A stretch of DNA of 64,000 bases, from positions 1-64,000 of the forward strand of contig RPFO01000846.1 in assembly GCA_009746045.1 (NCBI GenBank), read 5' to 3'. The DNA is from Mesostigma viride (lineage: Eukaryota > Streptophyta > Mesostigmatophyceae > Mesostigmatales > Mesostigmataceae). Below the pieces are notes generated by a model that worked only from the letters and a program-made list of their open reading frames with translations, ran no database searches and was not told the origin of the DNA. Every line of letters starts with the position of its first letter. Position 1 is the first letter of the stretch. The position numbers and the translations under genes were made by a program. This document shows positions 40,079 through 50,927 of this stretch, piece after piece.

Positions 40079-41240
40079 TTAATTAATTAATTGAACACGC
40101 GCTCCTGTTGGGGAGTCACGGAGCACTGAAGTGCTTTTAATCCCTGTGTGTGCACTATACAGGAGAAAGGGCAGAGACCCCCAGTCTCCTTCATGCCGCC
40201 AAAGGCATGCCACAGCTGCATTCGATCGGGCGCGCTAGCTAAAAGGACAGGCTAACGATCCGGCAAACTGTGGGTGCAATAAGACCCATGTAAGCGTGGC
40301 ATAATAACAAGTATAGCGTGGGCAAGTAATCTGACCATAGCCACGGCGTAGCATGGCTGTACTAGGACTAGGCTAAGGCTATGGCTGGTTGTGTACTGTG
40401 CGTTGGCGGCACGTGACTAGGTATGTTGGCACAGCTAGGCAAACATTCTAGGCATGGCTGCCTTAGCGGCAGTGACTCCAATGGTTACAACTGCTAGGGC
40501 TATTGCTATTCTATAGCCCGCTGGGGGCGTCCACATCTTGTGGTTGATCATCAGGTCCCCGCCCCTCCAGTACACCTTAGGCTTCTGGGGGTCCTGCTTA
40601 TGGCGGAGGTATTCCGGCCACAGGTCGCGTCGCTGCTGTTGCTGAGCGGGGGTCAGGTCGTCATCCAGCGTCCAGGTGAGGTCGTGCAACCTAGCTCTTG
40701 CGACGAGAGATCGAGGAACCGCTGCTTATTCTCAGGGGAGGGGAAGGTGAGCAGGACTGGTGGGGCCGGAGCCGCCTTGTCCCGTGAGTGGGGAAGGCGG
40801 TGGCACCCACGCAGTTCTACCTCACCTACCAGGCCCATGAGGGTAAGAAGCTGGTTCTTGATTGAGCTCGTCAGCAATCAGAGAGGTTAATGACGTCTCA
40901 CCTGGCTTCTGGGGGAAGCGACGTAGCACCACTCGGCACTCGCGGTGAGCGCGGTCGGTGACCTCCCGTTGCTGGGCCTGGCGGTGGTCCTCCGGCCAGC
41001 TCCTGGAGCTTCGTGGCGATGGCGTCGGTGGTGGAGGCGGTCGCTGACCGCAGCACTGAGGTCCGCGTAGGAGAGCGGCGGGAGGTCACCAGCATCCTGC
41101 CGGGGTGGCTGGGATGCAATGGTGGCCGTCTGCTCCGCTATCTTGGGGACCTGTGTGGCCAGGGCCTCGGTGTGGGCGGTGATGGTCTCAAGCTTCTTCA
41201 TGAGCACGCCGCACTTGCCCTATGTTTCCCACATTCTTAG
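40079..41240 (-). mobile_element. LINE ORF1-like fragment with family-C tail
   Basis: The minus strand carries ORF1 C-terminal sequence (40877-40435: WTLDDDLTPAQQQQRRDLWP, VYWRGGDLMINHKMW), and upstream helical pieces to about 41207. After a 3' UTR it ends at 40079 with GACTCCCCAACAGGAGCGCG and a TTAA tail. This links an ORF1 protein directly to the family-C tail and suggests deletion of the reverse transcriptase in between. Confidence 0.68.
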
Positions 41241-41790
41241 GCACAGGCGCCTGGGCCTATATATAGCCGGGCACCTGGCCCGCACAGATCAGGTAAACAC
41301 ATCATGCAGATAGACTAGCTGGCACCAAGCCCGCCCAGCCTGGGCGTTATGTCCTCACCTGGCGTGCCCCAGGCCGCCGGCGCGCGGCAGCTAGGCCGCC
41401 ACCCGTGGACTTTCCGTGCCAGGCTAGGCATGGGCATGTGCTACCCTAGCTTACACCATCCATATTCCGCCATCCCATGTTCCCCTCCCAGCGCTGAGGA
41501 CCTATGCTCACGTGACGCAGTCACGTGTCTATTAATTGATTAATGTGCTATACCCTAGACGAGACGGGCTCCTCTGTGACACACCCGGGCAGCCTCCTGC
41601 ATGGTTTGTCTGTAATATATGGAGCCAGATGGTATGCATGCAAGGATAGATGGCAAGTAGTGCATGATGAGGCCGGGAGACCACCCCCAAGTCTGTGGGG
41701 GCTCCGCGTGTGTCCGCGTATGGCATTCATAGCGATTCGGGCCGTGGTGCCCACAACGCGGTAACTAGGATCGACCTACTGATAGCTTAC
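41241..41790. other. No gene; one LINE-type terminal hairpin
   Basis: No supported coding sequence. At about 41510-41545, CACGTGACGCAGTCACGTG (8-bp stem, 3-base loop) is followed by TCTATTAATTGATTAA. The same motif and tail recur at about 53700, so this is probably the 3' end of a further retroelement family. Confidence 0.5.
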
Positions 41791-42060
41791 ATCATCCATT
41801 CTATCCCATGTCTACGGCCTCTCCGTGGTTTGGAAAAAGATTATATGGACAAGGCCAAGTGGCCCCAGGTCACAGTAGAGGACAACGAGCCCCCTCCCGT
41901 GGGGAAGCGCCCTCGTGTGCAAACATTATTACGGGAAGCACGCCAGACATGCACTGAGGTCCCCTAGGGTAGAGTTGATGTTGATAGATTTTGTATATAG
42001 ATGTTGTAGATAGCTGTTGTAGATAGATTAGACCAGTAGGACTGTTTGCACTTTGCACCA
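41790..42060 (+). mobile_element. LINE 3' end leading into the CATC array
   Basis: Coding tail [21 protein letters not shown], then GGGTAGAGTTGATG and GTAGATAGATTAGACCAGTAGGA, in the same order as the minus-strand element at 6988-8147. It runs directly into (CATC)n at 42061. Confidence 0.72.
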
Positions 42061-45000
42061 TGATCCATCCATCCATCCATCCATCCATCCATCCATCCAT
42101 CCATCCATCCATCCATCCATCCATCCATCCATCCATCCATCCATCCATCCATCCATCCATCCATCCATCCATCCATCCATCCATCCATCCATCCATCCAT
42201 CCATCCATCCATCCATCCATCCATCCATGATTCCATCCATCCATCCATCCATGATTCCATCCATCCATCCATCCATCCATCCATCCATCCATCCATCCAT
42301 CCATCCATCCATCCATCCATCCATATGGATGGATGGATGGATGGATGGATGGATGGATGGATGGATGGATGGATGGATGGATGGATGGATGGATGGATGG
42401 ATGGATGGATGGATGGATGGATGGATGGATGGATGGATGGATGGATGGATGGATGGATGGATGGATGGATGGATGGATGGATGGATGGATGGATGGATGG
42501 ATGGATGGATGGATGGATGGATGGATGGATGGATGGATGGATGGATGGATGGATGGATGGATGGATGGATGGATGGATGGATGGATGGATGGATGGATGG
42601 ATGGATGGATGGATGGATGGATGGATGGATGGATGGATGGATGGATGGATGGATGGATGGATGGATGGATGGATGGATGGATGGATGGATGGATGGATGG
42701 ATGGATGGATGGATGGATGGATGGATGGATGGATGGATGGATGGATGGATGGATGGATGGATGGATGGATGGATGGATGGATGGATGGATGGATGGATGG
42801 ATGGATGGATGGATGGATGGATGGATGGATGGATGGATGGATGGATGGATGGATGGATGGATGGATGGATGGATGGATGGATGGATGGATGGATGGATGG
42901 ATGGATGGATGGATGGATGGATGGATGGATGGATGGATGGATGGATGGATGGATGGATGGATGGATGGATGGATGGATGGATGGATGGATGGATGGATGG
43001 ATGGATGGATGGATGGATGGATGGATGGATGGATGGATGGATGGATGGATGGATGGATGGATGGATGGATGGATGGATGGATGGATGGATGGATGGATGG
43101 ATGGATGGATGGATGGATGGATGGATGGATGGATGGATGGATGGATGGATGGATGGATGGATGGATGGATGGATGGATGGATGGATGGATGGATGGATGG
43201 ATGGATGGATGGATGGATGGATGGATGGATGGATGGATGGATGGATGGATGGATGGATGGATGGATGGATGGATGGATGGATGGATGGATGGATGGATGG
43301 ATGGATGGATGGATGGATGGATGGATGGATGGATGGATGGATGGATGGATGGATGGATGGATGGATGGATGGATGGATGGATGGATGGATGGATGGATGG
43401 ATGGATGGATGGATGGATGGATGGATGGATGGATGGATGGATGGATGGATGGATGGATGGATGGATGGATGGATGGATGGATGGATGGATGGATGGATGG
43501 ATGGATGGATGGATGGATGGATGGATGGATGGATGGATGGATGGATGGATGGATGGATGGATGGATGGATGGATGGATGGATGGATGGATGGATGGATGG
43601 ATGGATGGATGGATGGATGGATGGATGGATGGATGGATGGATGGATGGATGGATGGATGGATGGATGGATGGATGGATGGATGGATGGATGGATGGATGG
43701 ATGGATGGATGGATGGATGGATGGATGGATGGATGGATGGATGGATGGATGGATGGATGGATGGATGGATGGATGGATGGATGGATGGATGGATGGATGG
43801 ATGGATGGATGGATGGATGGATGGATGGATGGATGGATGGATGGATGGATGGATGGATGGATGGATGGATGGATGGATGGATGGATGGATGGATGGATGG
43901 ATGGATGGATGGATGGATGGATGGATGGATGGATGGATGGATGGATGGATGGATGGATGGATGGATGGATATGGATGGATGGATGGATGGATGGATGGAT
44001 GGATGGATGGATGGATGGATGGATGGATGGATGGATGGATGGATGGATGGATGGATGGATGGATGGATGGATGGATGGATGGATGGATGGATGGATGGAT
44101 GGATGGATGGATGGATGGATGGATGGATGGATGGATGGATGGATGGATGGATGGATGGATGGATGGATGGATGGATGGATGGATGGATGGATGGATGGAT
44201 GGATGGATGGATGGATGGATGGATGGATGGATGGATGGATGGATGGATGGATGGATGGATGGATGGATGGATGGATGGATGGATGGATGGATGGATGGAT
44301 GGATGGATGGATGGATGGATGGATGGATGGATGGATGGATGGATGGATGGATGGATGGATGGATGGATGGATGGATGGATGGATGGATGGATGGATGGAT
44401 GGATGGATGGATGGATGGATGGATGGATGGATGGATGGATGGATGGATGGATGGATGGATGGATGGATGGATGGATGGATGGATGGATGGATGGATGGAT
44501 GGATGGATGGATGGATGGATGGATGGATGGATGGATGGATGGATGGATGGATGGATGGATGGATGGATGGATGGATGGATGGATGGATGGATGGATGGAT
44601 GGATGGATGGATGGATGGATGGATGGATGGATGGATGGATGGATGGATGGATGGATGGATATGGATGGATGGATGGATGGATGGATGGATGGATGGATGG
44701 ATGGATGGATGGATGGATGGATGGATGGATGGATGGATGGATGGATGGATGGATGGATGGATGGATGGATGGATGGATGGATGGATGGATGGATGGATGG
44801 ATGGATGGATGGATGGATGGATGGATGGATGATGGATGGATGGATGGATGGATGGATGGATGGATGGATGGATGGATGGATGGATGGATGGATGGATGGA
44901 TGGATGGATGGATGGATGGATGGATGGATGGATGGATGGATGGATGGATGGATGGATGGATGGATGGATGGATGGATGGATGGATGGATGGATGGATGGA

Positions 45001-45439
45001 TGGATGGATGGATGGATGGATGGATGGATGGATGGATGGATGGATGGATGGATGGATGGATGGATGGATGGATGGATGGATGGATGGATGGATGGATGGA
45101 TGGATGGATGGATGGATGGATGGATGGATGGATGGATGGATGGATGGATGGATGGATGGATGGATGGATGGATGGATGGATGGATGGATGGATGGATGGA
45201 TGGATGGATGGATGGATGGATGGATGGATGGATGGATGGTTGGATGGATGGATGGATGGATGGATGGATGGATGGATGGATGGATGGATGGATGGATGGA
45301 TGGATGGATGGATGGATGGATGGATGGATGGATGGATGGATGGATGGATGGATGGATGGATGGATGGATGGATGGATGGATGGATGGATGGATGGATGGA
45401 TGGATGGATGGATGGATGGATGGATGGATGGATGGATGT
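42061..45439. repeat. Giant (CATC)n / (GATG)n inverted tetranucleotide block
   Basis: 264 bp of CATC units switch at a single point (CCATATGG, about 42324) to about 3115 bp of GATG units. Interruptions are few: two CATGATTCCATC variants on the left, an ATAT junction at about 43970 and 44660, a lost G at about 44831 and one GGTTGG at 45239. All three plus frames read Met-Asp-Gly-Trp for over 800 codons; this follows from the 4-base period and does not indicate a gene. Confidence 0.97.
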
Positions 45440-45840
45440 CAGGCTTGTCTTACATCATGCAGTGGAACTTTGGTGCTGGAGGGTTAATTGTGGCCCGGTC
45501 TAGTTTAGCTTCAGTGCTCTCATGTCGGCCTTCATTTGTAATTATTTGAATGCATGCCCATTGGGCCATGCATATGTAGTGTATCAAAGAGACAACCAGC
45601 GCAGGCCATGCAGAAATCGGCCATGCATAGTGTATATTTTTTATGCATGCACGCCCATTATGTATCGCTGGGTCCATCCCATCAATGCTTGTTTATTGCC
45701 AGGTCTGGTGTAAGTAAGTTAGTACTTGCAAGCGTGTCATGCGCATGGGCATGTTTAGACTACTATGCTAATCTCTTAAGAAACATAATTACACGGAAGT
45801 TACAAATCTCATCTGCATCATGCCCCAAGACACTACATCA
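45440..45840. other. No feature recognised
   Basis: AT-rich DNA between the tetranucleotide block and a LINE tail. No coding or repeat assignment is supported. Confidence 0.5.
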
Positions 45841-46175
45841 AAGAATCAATAAAATTATAACATGCCTCCGTTGGGAGATCATGCAGCACATGCATATTCC
45901 TTGCTGAATGGGTAGAGGTGGGTCAAGCCGCGACATCGAAATAAGCTAACTCTAAGCTATCTAGTCTACAAAATCCTAACTACACTTCTCCCCAAAGCGC
46001 CCCTTCCGCTTTGGGGGAGGGGGCTTACCCACATGGGCTGGCGTGTGAGCCGGGACATTGGTCTTCCACCTCTTCTTGTTCTGCATAGGAACAGAGAGCG
46101 AAGAAATGCGGTGTGGGGACCCCTTCTCGTGGTAATGCGTTACATGTACTCCCCACCGGGCTTTGCTCTTCATGG
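45840..46175 (-). mobile_element. LINE 3' end (family A, minus strand)
   Basis: The minus strand reads MQNKKRWKTNVPAHTPAHVG and GKPPPPKRKGRFG, then TAGATAGCTTAGAGTTAG and ATCTCCCAACGGAGGCATG. It is the same 3' terminus as at 15150-15338. 5'-truncated. Confidence 0.8.
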
Positions 46176-46194
46176 GTTCATAAAGACAACAATT

Positions 46195-46350
46195 ATTCAG
46201 TAAGAATTTAATAAATTAGGAACATATATCCGTTGGGAGTCACTGTTACACATATACCTGAAAAGGGGCATATGATTTTAAATACATTCTGAGCTACAAC
46301 CTGCACGTGCATGGGTTTAGTTAACTGGCACCTATACTAGAGGCCTGACA
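46195..46350 (-). mobile_element. Diverged family-B LINE tail
   Basis: AATAAATTAGGAACATATAT, CCGTTGGGAGTCAC, AAGGGGCATATG, TACATTCTGAGCTACAACCTGCA: the motif order of 8700-8965 with more substitutions. DNA from 46351 to 47100 holds nothing I can assign. A 47-bp tandem duplication lies at about 47108-47205. Confidence 0.6.
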
Positions 46351-47275
46351 TGGGGTGGAGCTTCAGTGCTTCCCCGCCTTCTCCTTCTCCCACACTGGGT
46401 GCTCCGCGTCCTTCTTCTCCGGCCCTGCCCATGGGTGCACCGGCCCCGCCTCCTCCTTCTCCTCACGGGACGATTCGCGCTCCACGCATGGCTGCAGCAT
46501 CAGTTAGCACGGGCAAGACATAGCAGTAACCGCGCTATGGCTGTTCTAGCACCAGCCTAGCAGACTGCCATGATCACTCAGCAAACCCACGACAGCTAAA
46601 CCCTTGGCTGTCACAACCAGTCCATGCATCATTAAGTATGGGTACAGGGAAAGCTTCCCGCATATCCATGGCCATATGGATGGCAGCAACACAACGACTT
46701 GCCCCCTAGCCCCCCGTGCACACACAAAAACGTGGGTCGTGGCTTCCACGCCCCATCCGCCATGCATGACAGCGCGTACCTTACTCGCATTCACACCGGG
46801 CTGCATCCCAGCGCCGTTGCTGTCCCCATGTGACACGTCGGCTGATTAAGCAGATACACAGCAGAGTCTGATGTAAACCGCTAAACCCCAAACCCATGCA
46901 GACCACAGTCAAGGACGCGTGCATGTCAAGCCATGCCAATTGTGAACCGTACAGCAATTTACTTTTCAAGCCTGAAGAGGTGGATAGCAGATACTAGCCT
47001 GGAAGAGGTTACAGGGGCACATGTCCATTAGCGAGCGGAACAACACAGCTACACCCTACAAGCGTACCGCACAATGTCCTCCTGCAATTGTCTGCAGATC
47101 TCCCAATGCCGCAGACATCTCCACTGCTCTCATGGCGATTGCAAATGCTTCATGCCGCTGACATCTCCACTGCTCTCATGGCGATTGCAAATGCTTGATG
47201 CCGCACCTCTGCTTACAGCAGAAAAGCTTCCTCCGGGCGAGGCACCTGACTGGAACCAACACCCATTCCTTGGCT

Positions 47276-48384
47276 TCACAACGTGGCCATGACAGCATCG
47301 TGAATCTGCTTCGCCAACGCCCACACTTCAGGACCCGCGCCCTGCACCGCCATGGCCACAGGCTGCACCGCTGCAATCGATGCAGCATTCACTGCCTGCG
47401 CCGCACCATGTACTGCATGCACGAAAGCCAATCCTGGCTCGGTTATCATGGTCTTGCCCGATTCCTGCTGCTTCTTCTTCTTCGATGCGGTCATGCGCAC
47501 TTTATACCCCTTCCTCTCCAAGCACGCCTTCAGCACCTGGCTCGTGCGGTGCTGAATATGCTTCTGAAGGCGCGCCTTCTAAACACGAAATGTTGGCAAT
47601 GTATGATTCCCAAACGGCATGATAGGCACATAATCAGTCCCATTAATTGCTTTGCGGCAGTCAATGCACCAGAACACCTGTTGAAAAAAGAAGGTTATGC
47701 ACGCTAGCGATTACCCGCGGCAAGAAGCAATCAACACGCCTCGCTAACAACTGCAACCACAATGTAATTCATGACGGGCCACTCACCGCTACCCTGCTCT
47801 CCTGCTTCAATGTCTCCCCATTCTCAAGGCCTCCATTGTAAACCTCTCCGTCTTCACCATCGTCATCGTCTTCCTCTTCCTCCACTCCGACGTATCCGTG
47901 TTTCCTTTTCCTAAGATACCTAGGGTTGTTCAAGTCGTATGTGCGGCGTTGGCACACTTCCAACAAAATTTTGGCCGCCTCTACCCATTACCATTTATTC
48001 GTACTATCATAACATATCCAGGCGTTTGAAAAATCATTCCCTCGTTCGAACTTCTACCCTGGGCGTCCATGACGAGGCAGTCACGACGGGACGCAGATGC
48101 ACAAAAATAAAACAAGGCGACATCCCTTCAATCATTGACCAAAAACAGAATACGCGCAGAACTTGGATTTCAACACCACGCACCCATTACCAGCGAGCAC
48201 GGCTGGCCTGCAACCGCCATCATTTCATAACCAGAAGCCAGGGCCCACACTCCATCCCGTTACCTCATCTTCCACGCACGGCTTCCGCTGCTTCCCTCTG
48301 CTCTTTCGCATTCTCCGCCAGCAACCTCGCCTTCTCCTCGTCCAACAATCCACTAAGAATAAAATCCCCTCCATTGGACGCCAT
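47276..48384 (-). pseudogene. Broken unrecognised gene, three exons, minus strand
   Basis: Probable exon 1 starts at ATG 48384 (MASNGGDFILSGLLDEEKAR), exon 2 follows GGGTAG (AKILLEVCQRRTYDL, then an acidic run) and ends before GTAGCG at about 47790. Exon 3 follows TTTTTTCAACAG at about 47682 (VFWCIDCRKAINGTDYV) and would continue as LQKHIQHRTSQVLKACLERK, a Lys-rich stretch, to a stop near 47276. An in-frame TAG interrupts exon 3 between these parts. The spacing C-x2-C then H-x2-H hints at a zinc-binding domain such as those on transposon proteins. Exon 1/2 border uncertain. Confidence 0.45.
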
Positions 48385-48520
48385 TCAGACGAACTTTGCT
48401 AGCGTCTTTTCACCGGCCCCAGCACACATAATCTATAGCCGCTTAATGACAACGGCCGACAACGACAACTGCTGAATAGGCGAAAAAGGCTGATAACTAC
48501 ATTTTTATATTTCGCTGCAT

Positions 48521-49283
48521 TTGCTAGTCGGGGTAAAATTGGCTCTTTTTTAGCAAATTTAGCAAATTAGCAAATTAGCGGAAGGCGGGGGCCGAGATTA
48601 ATTAAGAGGTACCTTGAAATTAAATAAGACGCACACCTCTATCGAGATATATGTTCGGAGGCGAATTTCTATTGGCGTTAATTTGTAGTATTGTACGAAA
48701 ACATGTCAAGGGTGACGGAAAGAAGGACTTATGTTCCAATTCAATTCAATGCACGACGGTATTGGACGGAGTTCCCGGTCTGGCAAGCGGATTTTGGATC
48801 TCACGTTCAGAAAAGGGCTTGGGTACACGACGCGGCGCGACGTACGTTGTAAAATGGCTCGCAGAAAAGGAACCGTGGCGACTATTTGGCGCCGCGTCGG
48901 TCTTGACGTTGTTTGCTCCGTTGGATCTGCATCTACGGCGTTCGTGGGTTGTTTCGAAACCCGGTCGATGAGATTTTACGGAGAAGTAGGGTATATAAGT
49001 GATCTTTATTGTTTTCTTGATATAAGTGATCCTTTTTTGACCAAGCGGTGAACTGAATGTAGAAGTCGGAATAAATTATACGGTCTGACACGTTGTCGTA
49101 CTATACTACAACTTAACGCCAATAGAAATTCGCCTCCAAAAATATATCTGGATAGAGGCGTGCCTCTTATTTAATTTCAAGGTACCTCTTATTTAATCTC
49201 GGGCGGCGCCCTCCGGGAGTCGGGGTAAAATTGGTTAATTTGTAAACTGGGGACAACCTAGTCAGTATAAAATACGCGCTAAT
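48521..49283 (+). mobile_element. Non-autonomous relative of the HUH element (unit 1)
   Basis: Begins TTGCTAGTCGGGGTAAAATTGG and shares its first 197 bp with the start of unit 2 (49284-49480). It ends with the 32-bp sequence ending GGGGACAACCTAGTCAGTA (49236-49267) and GCTAAT, as unit 2 does. An inverted copy of part of the 5' repeat (49093-49202) makes a stem of over 100 bp with the left end. Short frames inside have no recognised product. It directly abuts unit 2. Confidence 0.75.
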
Positions 49284-49565
49284 TTGCTAGTCGGTTTAAA
49301 ATTGGCTCTTTTTTAGCAAATTTAGCAAATTAGCAAATTAGCGGAAGGCGGGGGCCGAGATTAATTAAGAGGTACCTTGAAATTAAATAAGACGCATACC
49401 TCTATCGAGATATATGTTCGGAGGCGAATTTCTATTGGCGTTAATTTGTACTATTGTACGACAGCTGTCAAGGGTGACGGCATGTACTGAAATCGCGGAT
49501 ACTTTCTAGATTGATTGCGCATTCGACGGTTAAAAGGCAGAGCTGCGGTTGAAAGTACAGTACGT

Positions 49566-49790
49566 GGGGGGGACGGTGTTACAACGGCCGGGGGGGGGAC
49601 GCAGTAATGGGGGGGGGGACGGTGTTACAACGGGGGGGGGACGCAGTAATGGGGGGGGGGGACGGTGTTACAACGGGGGGGGAACGCACTTATGGGGGGG
49701 GGGAACGGTGTTATCGGGGAAATGGACCAAAGAGGTGAGAGGGGAAATGAGTATCAGCGAATCGTTAATGGGGGGAACGGTGTTACACCG
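49566..49790. repeat. G-tract tandem array upstream of the Rep gene
   Basis: Four to five imperfect copies of a unit with GACGGTGTTACAACG and G-runs of 7 to 12, plus GACGCAGTAATGG. Long regular G-runs on the plus strand are able to form G-quadruplexes. It lies inside the HUH element between its 5' end and the first coding frame. Confidence 0.85.
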
Positions 49791-50114
49791 GGGGAGAGTC
49801 GCAGTTGTCAGTTTCAAACCGAATATCTATTGGACCGTAGTTCTAGGAAATTGTAGATGGCGATTAGTTCGGCACTTCCGGGCGTCGACCCAGTAAGGTC
49901 CAGGTGGAAGTTTAGACACCTTGCAATCACAGAGTAGCGGTTACAGGGATATTATTTAATGGAAATGGCCGACACGTTGGAAACTGATTGCGGTTACAAA
50001 CCTTACGTCGTGTGTGATTGGCTGGATACTAACGGGGCACGAAGACCAAAGGCAGAAGGAGCGGACACGCGTCACGATTCGTGTGATTGACAGGATACAC
50101 GCGAATATAGGTGT

Positions 50115-50927
50115 GTGAACGAAGGGACAAAAAGAAAACGAAAGGCCGACACCATGGCGGCGATGAAAAATCTGGTGCAACAAGACCTCTTCAAGGACCT
50201 CGTTGGAAAAGTAAACAAGCAGAGAGTCGACTTAACTAACGCCATCAGGGACAAAAAGCTGAATCTGGACCGTGCCAACGAGGGGGTACAAGTACAAACA
50301 AAGAATGTAAATGCGGCTAAGGCAAGGTATCATGAACTCAAGACAAGGGAGGAAAAGCTATGCGAGGAGAAAGTGAAAAAGGCGTACGAGACAACCGTAG
50401 AGCCCCAACTCAAGACGCTAGAGCGGCTGAAAGTCGCCTTATCCAAAAAGGAACAACTGTGGGAGGGGGTGGTCAAAAGTGCAACAAATGAGGTGCTGTC
50501 GATGTCACTTGAAACAATAGGGCCTCTTCTCTCCAACGCAATCAATAAAGGGGCAGCGGTGGATAGCGTGGATCTGACGGGGTCCCAGGCGGACGAGGAT
50601 GAATTATTAAACTCCGTTTTGTCTGCTGCCGGCAAGCTTGCTGGGGGGTCATCTGTAACCCCATCATCATCAACACAAACGTCCACAAAACAACATGGCC
50701 AAGACCAAAACGCCGGCAAGTCGCCCTGGCCCGGCAAGGGGACTAAACGAGCCCTCAATTTTGACGAACGCAATGAGGAAACGCCTGCTTTTGAGCCGTC
50801 GGCAGATGACGACCCCGTCCATGACGACCACGCCGGCTCAGCACCCGCCAACGACGCCGGACCACCTAGTTCATCCCAAAGAACGGGACCCGACGGATCC
50901 AGCACATGCGAACCTCCAGATTCTTGA
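50115..50927 (+). CDS. Coiled-coil protein of the HUH element
   Basis: 270 residues, not recognised as a family. Residues about 20-130 are a charged helix with coiled-coil character (VNKQRVDLTNAIRDKKLNLD, ARYHELKTREEKLCEEKVKK). The C-terminal third is Ser/Pro/Asp-rich and acidic. The start could also be the internal ATG at 50154. Its end overlaps the frame of the Rep gene by 233 bases. In the overlap this frame reads more like ordinary protein than the other, so the two may be joined by a small intron or a frameshift near 50870-50930. It may be a cofactor or the N-terminal part of the Rep protein. Confidence 0.6.
   Translation: MNEGTKRKRKADTMAAMKNLVQQDLFKDLVGKVNKQRVDLTNAIRDKKLNLDRANEGVQVQTKNVNAAKARYHELKTREEKLCEEKVKKAYETTVEPQLKTLERLKVALSKKEQLWEGVVKSATNEVLSMSLETIGPLLSNAINKGAAVDSVDLTGSQADEDELLNSVLSAAGKLAGGSSVTPSSSTQTSTKQHGQDQNAGKSPWPGKGTKRALNFDERNEETPAFEPSADDDPVHDDHAGSAPANDAGPPSSSQRTGPDGSSTCEPPDS

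Noticed and set aside
42053-45549. Open frames of 800-1100 codons made of Met-Asp-Gly-Trp repeats
   Set aside because: A 4-base unit without stop codons keeps three frames open at once. No start context, splice pattern or non-repeat domain supports a protein.
48651-49051. Two 106-codon frames in the short HUH unit
   Set aside because: They overlap in different frames, lack motifs, and the unit lacks the Rep gene, so they are probably chance.
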